Assembly (NCBI GenBank): GCA_013329455.1
Contig: DUKF01000162.1
Coordinates: forward strand, 1 to 5,927
Length of the DNA stretch: 5,927 nt
DNA from: Methanotrichaceae archaeon
GTDB lineage: Archaea > Halobacteriota > Methanosarcinia > Methanotrichales > Methanotrichaceae
Direction of reading: 5' to 3'
Shown here: one piece after another, positions 1 through 5,696 of the stretch
Layout: every line of letters begins with the position of its first letter
How positions within the stretch are numbered: the stretch's first letter is position 1
Position numbers and translations under genes: made by a program
Notes under the pieces: model-generated
Seen by the model: the letters and a program-made list of their open reading frames with translations, nothing else
The model's database searches: none
What the model was told of the DNA's origin: nothing

Positions 1-2395
1 ACCACATCCCTTCCTTCCACTTCATCGACAGATCGAGGGAGAAATCATTGGTCAGGTTCTGACTTGAGGGCGCGTATACAAAACTCAAGTCTTTAGCTAT
101 GGAGTTGGATCCGGCGTTGATCTCCTCATCGGAACTGTAATTTCTCGTTCCAGATTCGTAAGACCTCTGAGACGATCCGATTCTTTTGTCCGCAGCCACG
201 AATCCCGTTCCTGAGGAGGTCTTGCTCGACTTAGAGCCGTCCGTCTCCACCAGAATCTTGAAGCTGCCCGTGTAGTCCTCCCTGGATTCGAAGACGGGTT
301 TGTCGTGAGCTGTGGAGTTGGACGATGGCATCTTCAGGATTCCTATGTGGCCCATCCCGTCGAATTCGGAGTTGACATCCATGGACGTCTCGCTTTTGTC
401 GAGGTTGATGCGTGACTCTCGATCTATGGAGGTCGCGTACCGGTAAGACTCACTAACCGAAGTTCCCGTTATCCGGTTTTTGGCCTTCGCCTCTTCGGTC
501 CACCTGGACGAGTATGTCACCGACCTGTTCTGATAAAGTCCCAGAGCAGTGGTCCCATAAGTTGCAGAGACTTCTTTATTCGACGAAATAGACTTTTTCT
601 CAGTGAGAAGCTCGATCTCTCCCTCGCCATCGTAAGTGCCACTGCCATGCTCACGGATGCTCAGTTCGGTCCCCGTCCTGACAACGTCCACGCTTTTGGA
701 ATCTGAGACCATCCCCGTCGCGTTAACGTTCTCAGAAGAGAAGGTGACGTAGACGCGATTTGTGATCGTGTAAGATGGTGGTGAGGTCTTGTAATCGTTG
801 GCCACGTTGACAAAACCCTCTCCTGAAACTCCCTGATTCATACTGAACTCGAAGTCCTGAGTTTCGGGCACCCTGACCTTGAGGGTGATGTTTTTGGAGG
901 ACCCATTTTCTATCTCGTCGAAACGCCATATGCCGTCAGGATCGGGTGGAGGTGAGGTGGAGATCTCCTCGACTTTCCCGTCGAAGACGTCCCTCACGGT
1001 TACGTTCGTCACATAAGTGGATCCCCCGTTCCAGAGGGAGATCGTGTAGTTCAGGGTCTCGCCAGGATTCACAGTATTCTTGTCGGTGGTTTTGGTGACA
1101 GAGAAACCAAAAAGATCTACCGAAATTTGGCCGATGCCGACTACAGGGTTGTTGAGTGGACCATTGCCCAGGGCCAATGCCTTGTTCTCCAATGGTCCTG
1201 AGTTCAAAGGTCCTGGAAGGTCAGCATCATCTACGACGTAATTGGCGGTGGCCATCGCCAGCTCTCCAGGAAGAAGAGTTTTCCGGTCGAGGTCGATCTG
1301 GCCCAGCCGGTTATCAGTTAGAGTGAGGTTTGTTATCTGATCTTCACATTGGTTGCTGACCGAATATGTGTAAGTGATCGTATCTCCGACTTTGGGCCAT
1401 TTCGGGCTTGCCCCGATCAAAACGGAAAGTTCGGGGGAAGATTCATCGTAGCTCGTCGAGTAGGCTCTTTCGCAGGAGTTATCTCCAGGAGCGCTGGTCC
1501 AGTTCAGCCATCCAGCAGCTTCAGAGACCTCGTCTGTGACACCTTCCTCAGAACTGGCCAGGTACATCTCATCGACGGCTGCCCGGTACCTGAGCAGAAC
1601 GTCACGATCTTCGTTCCAGGAAAGGTCAACCTCGTCGAAGCTCCATCTGACAGTCGAGGGGCCGATCAACTCGGCGGTTCCAGGTGGACCGGGCAGGATC
1701 TCGATTGAGTCTGGTGAGCAGACAAATCCAACGGGCACAGAATCGGTGACTTCCACGTCGAAGGAGTCGGAATGGCTCGAAGGCAAGTGGCTGAGGGATA
1801 CTGTGTAGATGATGGCCAGATCACCTGAACCTGTTATGTCAGGAACCGCCCTCTTTTCCGCACTTAAACAAGGCTCTACAATCTTCAACGGCTTTGATGC
1901 TTCAGAGCATGACCGGATCCGACCCCCTTCGTCTTCGAATCTGAGAGTGGCCCTGTTCGGAACGAGGACGACTCCGTCCTGGTTTTCGAGAACGTCTGCC
2001 ACCAGAACCTCGAACTGGATCGTCACGTCCTGGTCCAGAGTGTTGTCCACCTCGTCGAAGCTCCATTCTATGACGACCTCTTCGGTCCCGTTGTTGGGAC
2101 TGCTCACGCTAGTCAGGGCAGAGCTTGTGGCACCATAGATCTTCAGGCTCTCGTCCTTGTAGATCAGACCTCTTGGAAGAACGTCAGCAATGACCATGTT
2201 TCGGGCCACGGACTTTGGCAGATCTATCTCTATTTTGTACATATCCTCAACCTGACCCACAGAATCCTCAGCCACCTGGGACACGGCGGATGCATGTGGA
2301 ACGGCAGAGCTGAATGAGAAGATGGCCAGAAGTATTAACGAAAATATTTTTATACGATCTGTTGCCGAACTCGTCCGCAATCTGTATCCCAACAT
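1..2395 (-). CDS. Large secreted surface protein with DUF11-like repeats (3' end outside window)
   Basis: The frame is open for 798 codons from ATG 2395-2393 to the window edge, with no stop. Residues 1-37 are a signal peptide: basic start, hydrophobic core about 17-31, likely cleavage after Ala-Ser-Ala 35-37. Four beta-sandwich modules follow, at about 40-175, 176-320, 321-425 and 426-545. Modules 1, 2 and 4 carry WSFDEV (111, 251) or WRFDEI (490). Module 3 has VGDTITYTYSVSN (336) and a DUF7507/DUF11-like body. Residues 546-798 are a Ser/Thr/Tyr-rich, alternating beta-type region I do not recognise. Twelve N-X-S/T sequons (102 to 780) suggest a glycosylated exterior protein. The start is the only ATG after an in-frame stop, but it lacks a clear Shine-Dalgarno box. 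The gene has its own promoter, separate from the three-gene unit upstream. A structural or adhesive cell-surface role is inferred; the anchor, if any, would lie outside the window. Confidence 0.85.
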   Translation of the reverse strand, partial: MLGYRLRTSSATDRIKIFSLILLAIFSFSSAVPHASAVSQVAEDSVGQVEDMYKIEIDLPKSVARNMVIADVLPRGLIYKDESLKIYGATSSALTSVSSPNNGTEEVVIEWSFDEVDNTLDQDVTIQFEVLVADVLENQDGVVLVPNRATLRFEDEGGRIRSCSEASKPLKIVEPCLSAEKRAVPDITGSGDLAIIYTVSLSHLPSSHSDSFDVEVTDSVPVGFVCSPDSIEILPGPPGTAELIGPSTVRWSFDEVDLSWNEDRDVLLRYRAAVDEMYLASSEEGVTDEVSEAAGWLNWTSAPGDNSCERAYSTSYDESSPELSVLIGASPKWPKVGDTITYTYSVSNQCEDQITNLTLTDNRLGQIDLDRKTLLPGELAMATANYVVDDADLPGPLNSGPLENKALALGNGPLNNPVVGIGQISVDLFGFSVTKTTDKNTVNPGETLNYTISLWNGGSTYVTNVTVRDVFDGKVEEISTSPPPDPDGIWRFDEIENGSSKNITLKVRVPETQDFEFSMNQGVSGEGFVNVANDYKTSPPSYTITNRVYVTFSSENVNATGMVSDSKSVDVVRTGTELSIREHGSGTYDGEGEIELLTEKKSISSNKEVSATYGTTALGLYQNRSVTYSSRWTEEAKAKNRITGTSVSESYRYATSIDRESRINLDKSETSMDVNSEFDGMGHIGILKMPSSNSTAHDKPVFESREDYTGSFKILVETDGSKSSKTSSGTGFVAADKRIGSSQRSYESGTRNYSSDEEINAGSNSIAKDLSFVYAPSSQNLTNDFSLDLSMKWKEGMW
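1629..1646 (-). repeat. 18-bp direct repeat encoding WSFDEV, copy 2
   Basis: The plus-strand sequence acctcgtcgaagctccat is identical to 2049-2066. It lies in the same reading frame of the large surface protein and encodes the Trp-Ser-Phe-Asp-Glu-Val motif of the second module. The copies are 420 bp (140 codons) apart, which is about one module length. A diverged third copy at about 914-929 encodes WRFDEI. This fits module duplication, although constraint on the motif contributes too. Confidence 0.8.
2049..2066 (-). repeat. 18-bp direct repeat encoding WSFDEV, copy 1
   Basis: This is the first-module copy of acctcgtcgaagctccat, identical to 1629-1646 and in the same frame of the large surface protein. 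It covers the strand that precedes the 'D-x-D-V' beta strand in both modules. Confidence 0.8.
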
Positions 2396-2480
2396 CTTCG
2401 GCCACTCTATCCGATTTTGGTAGATTTTCGTATCTCGCCAACTTCATCAAGTGCAGAAACAAACTAAAGTCTATTAATAT

Positions 2481-2498
2481 ATTTATATAGTTTCTTTT
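2481..2498 (-). promoter_or_regulatory. Archaeal BRE/TATA promoter for the large surface protein
   Basis: Read on the minus strand, aaaagaaac (2498-2490) is followed directly by tatataaat (2489-2481). This is a purine-rich BRE-like element plus a TATA box. A start about 25 bp downstream would fall near 2460, giving a leader of about 65 nt before ATG 2395. The site lies in the 263-bp gap after the three-gene unit, so the large gene can be transcribed independently. The call rests on sequence match and position only. Confidence 0.65.
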
Positions 2499-2590
2499 GC
2501 GCTGTTACTCCCTATACTCAAGTTATAGACCTTAGGCAACTCACTTTTTCTGCTGAAAGATATTCATCTGGCTTCCAAATAATTATTAGT

Positions 2591-2619
2591 GGGGTTTTGG
2601 GGCTAAGGGCCCCATCCCC
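2591..2619 (-). terminator. GC-rich hairpin downstream of the three-gene unit
   Basis: On the minus strand GGGGC (2613-2609), loop CCTTA and GCCCC (2603-2599) form an inner stem. Outer GGGG (2619-2616) can pair with CCCC (2594-2591) across an AT/AAAA internal loop. It starts 40 nt after the stop of the 279-residue gene and before the next promoter, which suits a transcript end or 3' stabilising hairpin. No U-tract follows directly, so classical intrinsic termination is not shown. Confidence 0.45.
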
Positions 2620-2658
2620 TCAATGAACGAAAGTCTCCATATCTAGAGCGCCTCAACC

Positions 2659-3498
2659 TCAAACTACCACAAGCTCTGTTGTCTCGGTGTCCAGGACGGT
2701 ACCATCGTCCGACATTGCCACCGCCATATCTACGGTGTACGTTCCGGGCTCTAACACAAGGCCAGACTCGAAGCTCATTTTGAAGAGCATCGAATATCTG
2801 GGAATTATCGACCTGGCGGTTGCTCGGGTTGAAGCTGTGGCAACGACGTTCTCGTCCTGATCTTTTATGATGGACACGCCGACAGCCCTGTAATGGTGGT
2901 TTCCGGTGTTCTTGAAGGTCGTAGACACCGTTATGGGCTCATCCGGACCCGTATACTCGCTCAGCTCCGTGTCCGTAATTTCTCCGGTTTGAATGAGCTC
3001 CTTTCCGGAGATGGTGAGGTAAACCGGGACCAGAAATCCGACAGATACGCCAACTTTGCTTCCGCCGCTAGTTTCACCGATCTTGGCAGATTCGCCGGCG
3101 ATAGTAACTGCAGCGTACCTCCCCGCTGGACCATCGTCATCCGGGATGGTTCCCTCAACCAGCAATTTCACCTCTTCGCCAGGTACTGTTCGAAGGGTAT
3201 CCGTCGACAAGCTCAAGAAATCCGCAGCAGAGTAGGGGCTGTCTTCAGAATCTTCTTCAGCAGCTTTGAGGCCGCCTTCGAGGGACTGATCGGCCCAAAC
3301 GATCGTCGCCGAAAGGTTGCTCGCTGGCTCTGTGCTGCTTGTAATCAGTCCTATCTTGTAGCTGACGGACTCTCCAGGATAGACCGTATCCGAGATGAAG
3401 GATCCCGTAGCCGTGATCGCTGAAACCGGCATAACGGCCGAAAGTACCGTTATGGCGATTAATGTAGACACTAAAAATACATTGCCAAGTCTTATCAT
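2659..3498 (-). CDS. Secreted two-domain beta-sandwich protein, WxL-interacting (DUF916/DUF3324)-like
   Basis: The product is 279 residues with a clear signal peptide (hydrophobic 7-24, likely cleavage after Val-Ser-Ala 25-27). Domain 1 (about 28-163) begins SDTVYPGESVSYKIGL, passes through 'VPGEEVKLLVEGTIPDDD..AGRYAAVTI' (about 105-133) and ends on the strand VGFLVPVYLTISG (153-165). This is the order of strands seen in DUF916. Domain 2 (about 170-279) has 'FKNTGNHHYRAVGVSI' (195-210) and 'LEPGTYTVDMAV' (249-260), typical of DUF3324 or other Ig-like domains. There is no C-terminal transmembrane helix, unlike most bacterial WxL-interacting proteins, and no cysteine. An AGGTGAT box 6 nt before the ATG supports the start. 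It is the last gene of the unit, 35 nt after its neighbour. The coding call is sure; the family match is inferred by eye, and a generic NEW3/CARDB-like exported protein is the alternative. Confidence 0.9.
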   Translation of the reverse strand: MIRLGNVFLVSTLIAITVLSAVMPVSAITATGSFISDTVYPGESVSYKIGLITSSTEPASNLSATIVWADQSLEGGLKAAEEDSEDSPYSAADFLSLSTDTLRTVPGEEVKLLVEGTIPDDDGPAGRYAAVTIAGESAKIGETSGGSKVGVSVGFLVPVYLTISGKELIQTGEITDTELSEYTGPDEPITVSTTFKNTGNHHYRAVGVSIIKDQDENVVATASTRATARSIIPRYSMLFKMSFESGLVLEPGTYTVDMAVAMSDDGTVLDTETTELVVV

Positions 3499-3504
3499 AC
3501 TTTT

Positions 3505-3511
3505 ATCACCT
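3505..3511 (-). promoter_or_regulatory. Shine-Dalgarno box for the 279-residue protein
   Basis: AGGTGAT on the minus strand lies 6 nt before ATG 3498-3496. It is a full match to the archaeal 16S anti-Shine-Dalgarno tail and fixes the start. Confidence 0.85.
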
Positions 3512-3533
3512 GCTCTTCAGAGTCTGAGAACGC

Positions 3534-4103
3534 TCATTCAATCAACTGTCCAGAGAAATTAACCGTCAAGCGGTAAGTCTGGTTGGCGCCTAGCAGTCTG
3601 AGGTCTTTGCGCGAGATGGGTTGCTTTAAAGTGATCTCTACATCCTGGCCCGCCTCATCGGTGGGCCCGCCAGTGCAGATCACGCCACCATCTGGAAGCT
3701 CGACCTCTCCGTCCCCTGAACTACCTGAGATAATCATGGGATTGACAAGTTTCACTGTGGGATCATACTTGCCAGTCGACAGGTTGTACTTGGTCATGTG
3801 ACCTTTTGTCAAAAGATCTGTATCGCTCGCCGCCAATGTCCAATCTTGACTGGCCTTGACGTTGACCGTGACCGCTTTTACGTTCGTGATGTTCAGATCG
3901 AACTCCCAATAGCCGATATCCTCGAAAGTCGAAATGGATAGCATTGATTCGGCCGACAGAACGATCTTATCCTCGAAGGCCTGCCCTGGAGCTGCATGAT
4001 ATATGGTTTCTGACTCTGGTGAACCAGCCAAAGCTGGAGCAATGATCATAAAGATTGAGAGAGAGCTAAACATGCGTTTGAAGGTTGCACCTTTAGCTCT
4101 CAT
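3534..4103 (-). CDS. Secreted WxL-like beta protein
   Basis: The product is 189 residues. The first 26 are a signal peptide: basic 2-10, hydrophobic 12-24, likely cleavage after Ala-Leu-Ala. The mature part is beta-rich. The strand AVTVNVKASQ (77-86) leads into Asp-Trp-Thr-Leu, a W-x-L motif at 88-90. After a variable middle, where one Cys lies at 143, the protein ends in NQTYRLTVNFSGQ (174-186), which recalls the terminal Tyr strand of WxL domains. Sequons lie at 71, 107, 174 and 182, so glycosylation is likely. AGGAG 7 nt before the ATG supports the start over Met11. It sits 46 nt after the cysteine-rich gene and 35 nt before the DUF916-like gene, apparently cotranscribed. I do not recognise a named family with certainty. 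The WxL comparison is a motif-level inference, and the second WxL motif is not evident. Confidence 0.9.
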   Translation of the reverse strand: MRAKGATFKRMFSSLSIFMIIAPALAGSPESETIYHAAPGQAFEDKIVLSAESMLSISTFEDIGYWEFDLNITNVKAVTVNVKASQDWTLAASDTDLLTKGHMTKYNLSTGKYDPTVKLVNPMIISGSSGDGEVELPDGGVICTGGPTDEAGQDVEITLKQPISRKDLRLLGANQTYRLTVNFSGQLIE

Positions 4104-4110
4104 CTTTTCG

Positions 4111-4115
4111 CTCCT
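4111..4115 (-). promoter_or_regulatory. Shine-Dalgarno box for the 189-residue protein
   Basis: AGGAG (within AAAAGGAG) lies 7 nt before ATG 4103-4101 on the minus strand. No TATA-like element is visible in the 46-nt gap, which supports readthrough from the gene upstream. Confidence 0.75.
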
Positions 4116-4125
4116 TTTGGCTCTT

Positions 4126-4135
4126 GTTAGCTAAC
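4126..4135. repeat. Perfect 10-bp palindrome in the intergenic gap
   Basis: GTTAGCTAAC lies between the cysteine-rich gene and the WxL-like gene. It is too short and loop-free for a stable RNA hairpin. It could be a protein site or chance. Confidence 0.4.
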
Positions 4136-4149
4136 TGCGCCTATTGCTC

Positions 4150-4806
4150 TCACGTAGTAGCACAGCACTCGCCGGTGTTCTCAGCCCAGTACATGATGTC
4201 GATGGAGTAGTCGCCGCCCTTGTCTTTCATCGTGATCAGCTGCTTGTACTGCACAGGGAAGTAAGTGCAGGGACAAACTTCGAAACAGGGATCTCCGTCT
4301 ACGACGAAATTGTCGCCGGCGGCAAGGGTGACTTCAACGCCGCCAACATTCACAACGAGGGGGTTGGAGAGCTGTATGCCGTTCTCTTTTGCCATGATTC
4401 CAGTCCTGGAATTTATGTAGAGGTCCCACGGGCAGTTGGAACAGACCATAACAGCAGCCTGCGCCCAGGGGCAGAGGCCTCCCTGCGCCAGCTCGGGATC
4501 GCAGCAGTCGACATCCACATCAGCGTCGAAGCGCTCACCCAGCTCGTTTGTCAGCATGTCGCTGATGTATTCGCTGGAATAAGTGCCTGGACTGGTGGGG
4601 AATGGGGGAATTACGTTCATGCCGAAATCGAAATCTCCGAAGGCGGGTGCAGGCGGCCAACAGAAGACGCTTATCCAACACGGCATGTTACCGCCAACAT
4701 CGACCGGACACTCCGGACCGATACACTGTACAACTTCCTGTGCAGAAGCAGCTCCGAAGGCCGCAAACAAGGCCATCAGGAGAGCTACCGCTCTAATGCT
4801 CTTCAT
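4150..4806 (-). CDS. Secreted cysteine-rich protein with WxL-like motif
   Basis: The product is 218 residues counted from ATG 4806-4804, chosen because AGGAGGT lies 9 nt upstream and because the signal peptide MKSIRAVALLMALF... begins there; a start 13 codons earlier (4845) has no such support. Cleavage is likely after Ala22. The mature protein has 14 cysteines (28, 33, 43, 49, 101, 102, 112, 122, 125, 174, 178, 180, 214, 215), an even number compatible with disulfides outside the cell. The strand AAVMVCSNCPWDLYINS (117-133) holds a W-x-L motif at 127-129 and matches the spacing around W88 in the next gene's product. The protein ends with GGDYSIDIMYW, again a terminal Tyr strand. It has no N-X-S/T sequon, unlike its neighbours. 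It is the first gene of the unit and so probably the most expressed. I recognise no named family; metal binding is an alternative role for the cysteines. Confidence 0.9.
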   Translation of the reverse strand: MKSIRAVALLMALFAAFGAASAQEVVQCIGPECPVDVGGNMPCWISVFCWPPAPAFGDFDFGMNVIPPFPTSPGTYSSEYISDMLTNELGERFDADVDVDCCDPELAQGGLCPWAQAAVMVCSNCPWDLYINSRTGIMAKENGIQLSNPLVVNVGGVEVTLAAGDNFVVDGDPCFEVCPCTYFPVQYKQLITMKDKGGDYSIDIMYWAENTGECCATT

Positions 4807-4815
4807 TTGTCTATT

Positions 4816-4822
4816 ACCTCCT
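4816..4822 (-). promoter_or_regulatory. Strong Shine-Dalgarno box for the cysteine-rich protein
   Basis: AGGAGGT on the minus strand lies 9 nt before ATG 4806-4804. It decides the start at 4806 against the upstream in-frame candidate at 4845. Confidence 0.85.
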
Positions 4823-4835
4823 ATCCTACATTCGC

Positions 4836-4871
4836 GTACACACAAACACTTGCGTGTCCCTCCGTGTGTAC
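4836..4871 (-). ncRNA. Leader hairpin with GCAA tetraloop in the 5' UTR of the three-gene unit
   Basis: Transcribed from the minus strand, GTACACAC (4871-4864) can pair perfectly with GTGTGTAC (4843-4836). Inside lies a second stem, ACAC-GCAA-GTGT (4857-4846), closing a GNRA-type tetraloop. Between the two stems are GGAGGG on one side and UU on the other. The hairpin begins at or just after the inferred transcription start (near 4873) and ends 30 nt before the start codon. It may be a 5' stabiliser, a regulatory RNA element or, as DNA, an operator. No known riboswitch class is recognised. Confidence 0.5.
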
Positions 4872-4884
4872 AATGTTACAATGT
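4869..4884. repeat. Tandem 8-bp repeat at the inferred transcription start
   Basis: Two exact abutting copies of tacaatgt occupy 4869-4876 and 4877-4884, between the TATA box and the leader of the three-gene unit. The first overlaps the outer arm of the leader hairpin. Direct repeats at this place are compatible with a repressor site, but no regulator is identified. Confidence 0.5.
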
Positions 4885-4896
4885 GACTGGAAGTGG

Positions 4897-4911
4897 TATA
4901 TAAAAGTTATG
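4897..4911 (-). promoter_or_regulatory. TATA promoter for the three-gene secreted-protein unit
   Basis: On the minus strand, cataact (4911-4905) precedes TTTATATA (4904-4897), close to the archaeal TATA consensus. A start about 25 bp downstream falls near 4873, giving a leader of about 67 nt. It is the only good element close to the first gene. Confidence 0.65.
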
Positions 4912-5591
4912 TATGTCCACCGAATATACTGAAACGGTTTAGCTCGACTATTATTTAAGAAATTTTAGTAACTTCTGAGGGACAAGGCAGATGTGAAATC
5001 AACACCATTCATCCAAAAAAACAAGAAAATGAAAAAATAATCATAATTTATATGTACAAAGTAATTAAATTTATTGGCCATATTTTGGATTGAAATCTCT
5101 ACAAAATCATCCAATAACTAATAATAATAAATTAATGTCATATGAACAGAAAGTTACATAAGATTGTAGATACATTTGTTTATCAATACAGACGAAATCG
5201 TCAATATTTGCATAACTAAGTAAGCAAGCATTAAGAATATCGCAATACCTCAACTAATCAAGTACAGCATACAAAGCACCAAATTACCAACTCAATCGAA
5301 TATATTTTCAGACATTATAATTTTGCATCACCCAGTTAACATGTCATAATATGCGCCTATGACGCCCGTAAGTTCAGTTAAGGTTCCCACTTATAATGAT
5401 GAATGTCGATATTAGTGTAAGATAATTATATCATATAGTATCATTTACGTGTAGACGGCGATCATTAACATAACCATATTCATTATTTGATATAAAAACT
5501 CTGTATCGGGTTCGAATACGTAACGAGTAAATACTTCCCCAATTTGACCCAAATTCGCGATACGGGTTATCTATGGTAGGCCTTAGGGTCA
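4912..5591. other. AT-rich gene-free region
   Basis: About 0.7 kb with abundant stops in all frames and no start with Shine-Dalgarno box plus plausible product. It is far richer in A+T than the coding DNA on either side, most strongly at 5010-5500, with short AT runs such as aataataataaat near 5120-5132. I see no tRNA, CRISPR array, transposase or long repeat. Several TATA-like stretches (for example near 5488-5496) are expected by chance in such sequence. It may hold an unrecognised small RNA, a protein-binding region or decayed DNA. Confidence 0.6.
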
Positions 5592-5619
5592 GATAGTCTG
5601 ACTTTAAAAAGGTACTATC
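5592..5619 (-). terminator. Possible transcript end of the Toprim gene
   Basis: On the minus strand GATAGT (5619-5614) and ACTATC (5597-5592) form an inverted repeat whose loop contains TTTTT (5610-5606). Archaeal RNA polymerase can stop at U-rich tracts, and this is the first one after the stop codon, about 87 nt downstream. The short stem and placement of the U-tract in the loop make this weak. Confidence 0.3.
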
Positions 5620-5664
5620 AGAAGGTTATTTCCAGAAAGGGCCGCAGAATTCAGAAGTTATTTC
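5618..5664. repeat. Pair of imperfect 14/15-bp direct repeats
   Basis: TCAGAAGGTTATTTC (5618-5632) and TCAGAAGTTATTTC (5651-5664) differ by one G. They lie just past the end of the Toprim gene, with start-to-start spacing of 33 bp. Confidence 0.6.
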
Positions 5665-5696
5665 GAACTAAAGTACACCATTCGCAATATGGTCGA

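Noticed and set aside
1349..2138. Three plus-strand open frames
   Set aside because: They are shadows of the large minus-strand surface gene, which reads without a break through this region.
1..2395. Large gene as a frameshifted pseudogene
   Set aside because: Manual translation from ATG 2395 keeps one frame for exactly 798 codons to the window edge with no stop and with domain-like sequence throughout.
2893..3423. Plus-strand open frame of 176 codons
   Set aside because: It lies wholly inside the antisense of the DUF916-like gene, and its translation is Arg/Ser-rich and shows no domain.
4144..4932. Plus-strand open frame of 262 codons
   Set aside because: It is antisense to the cysteine-rich gene, has no Shine-Dalgarno box or recognisable product, and the minus-strand gene has signal peptide, strong SD and promoter.
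5500..5525. tRNA T-arm-like ggttcgaatac
   Set aside because: The flanking bases do not form a T stem, and no acceptor, D or anticodon stem can be found around it.
4912..5591. CRISPR array or insertion sequence in the AT-rich region
   Set aside because: No regularly spaced repeats, no long terminal inverted repeats and no transposase fragment were seen.
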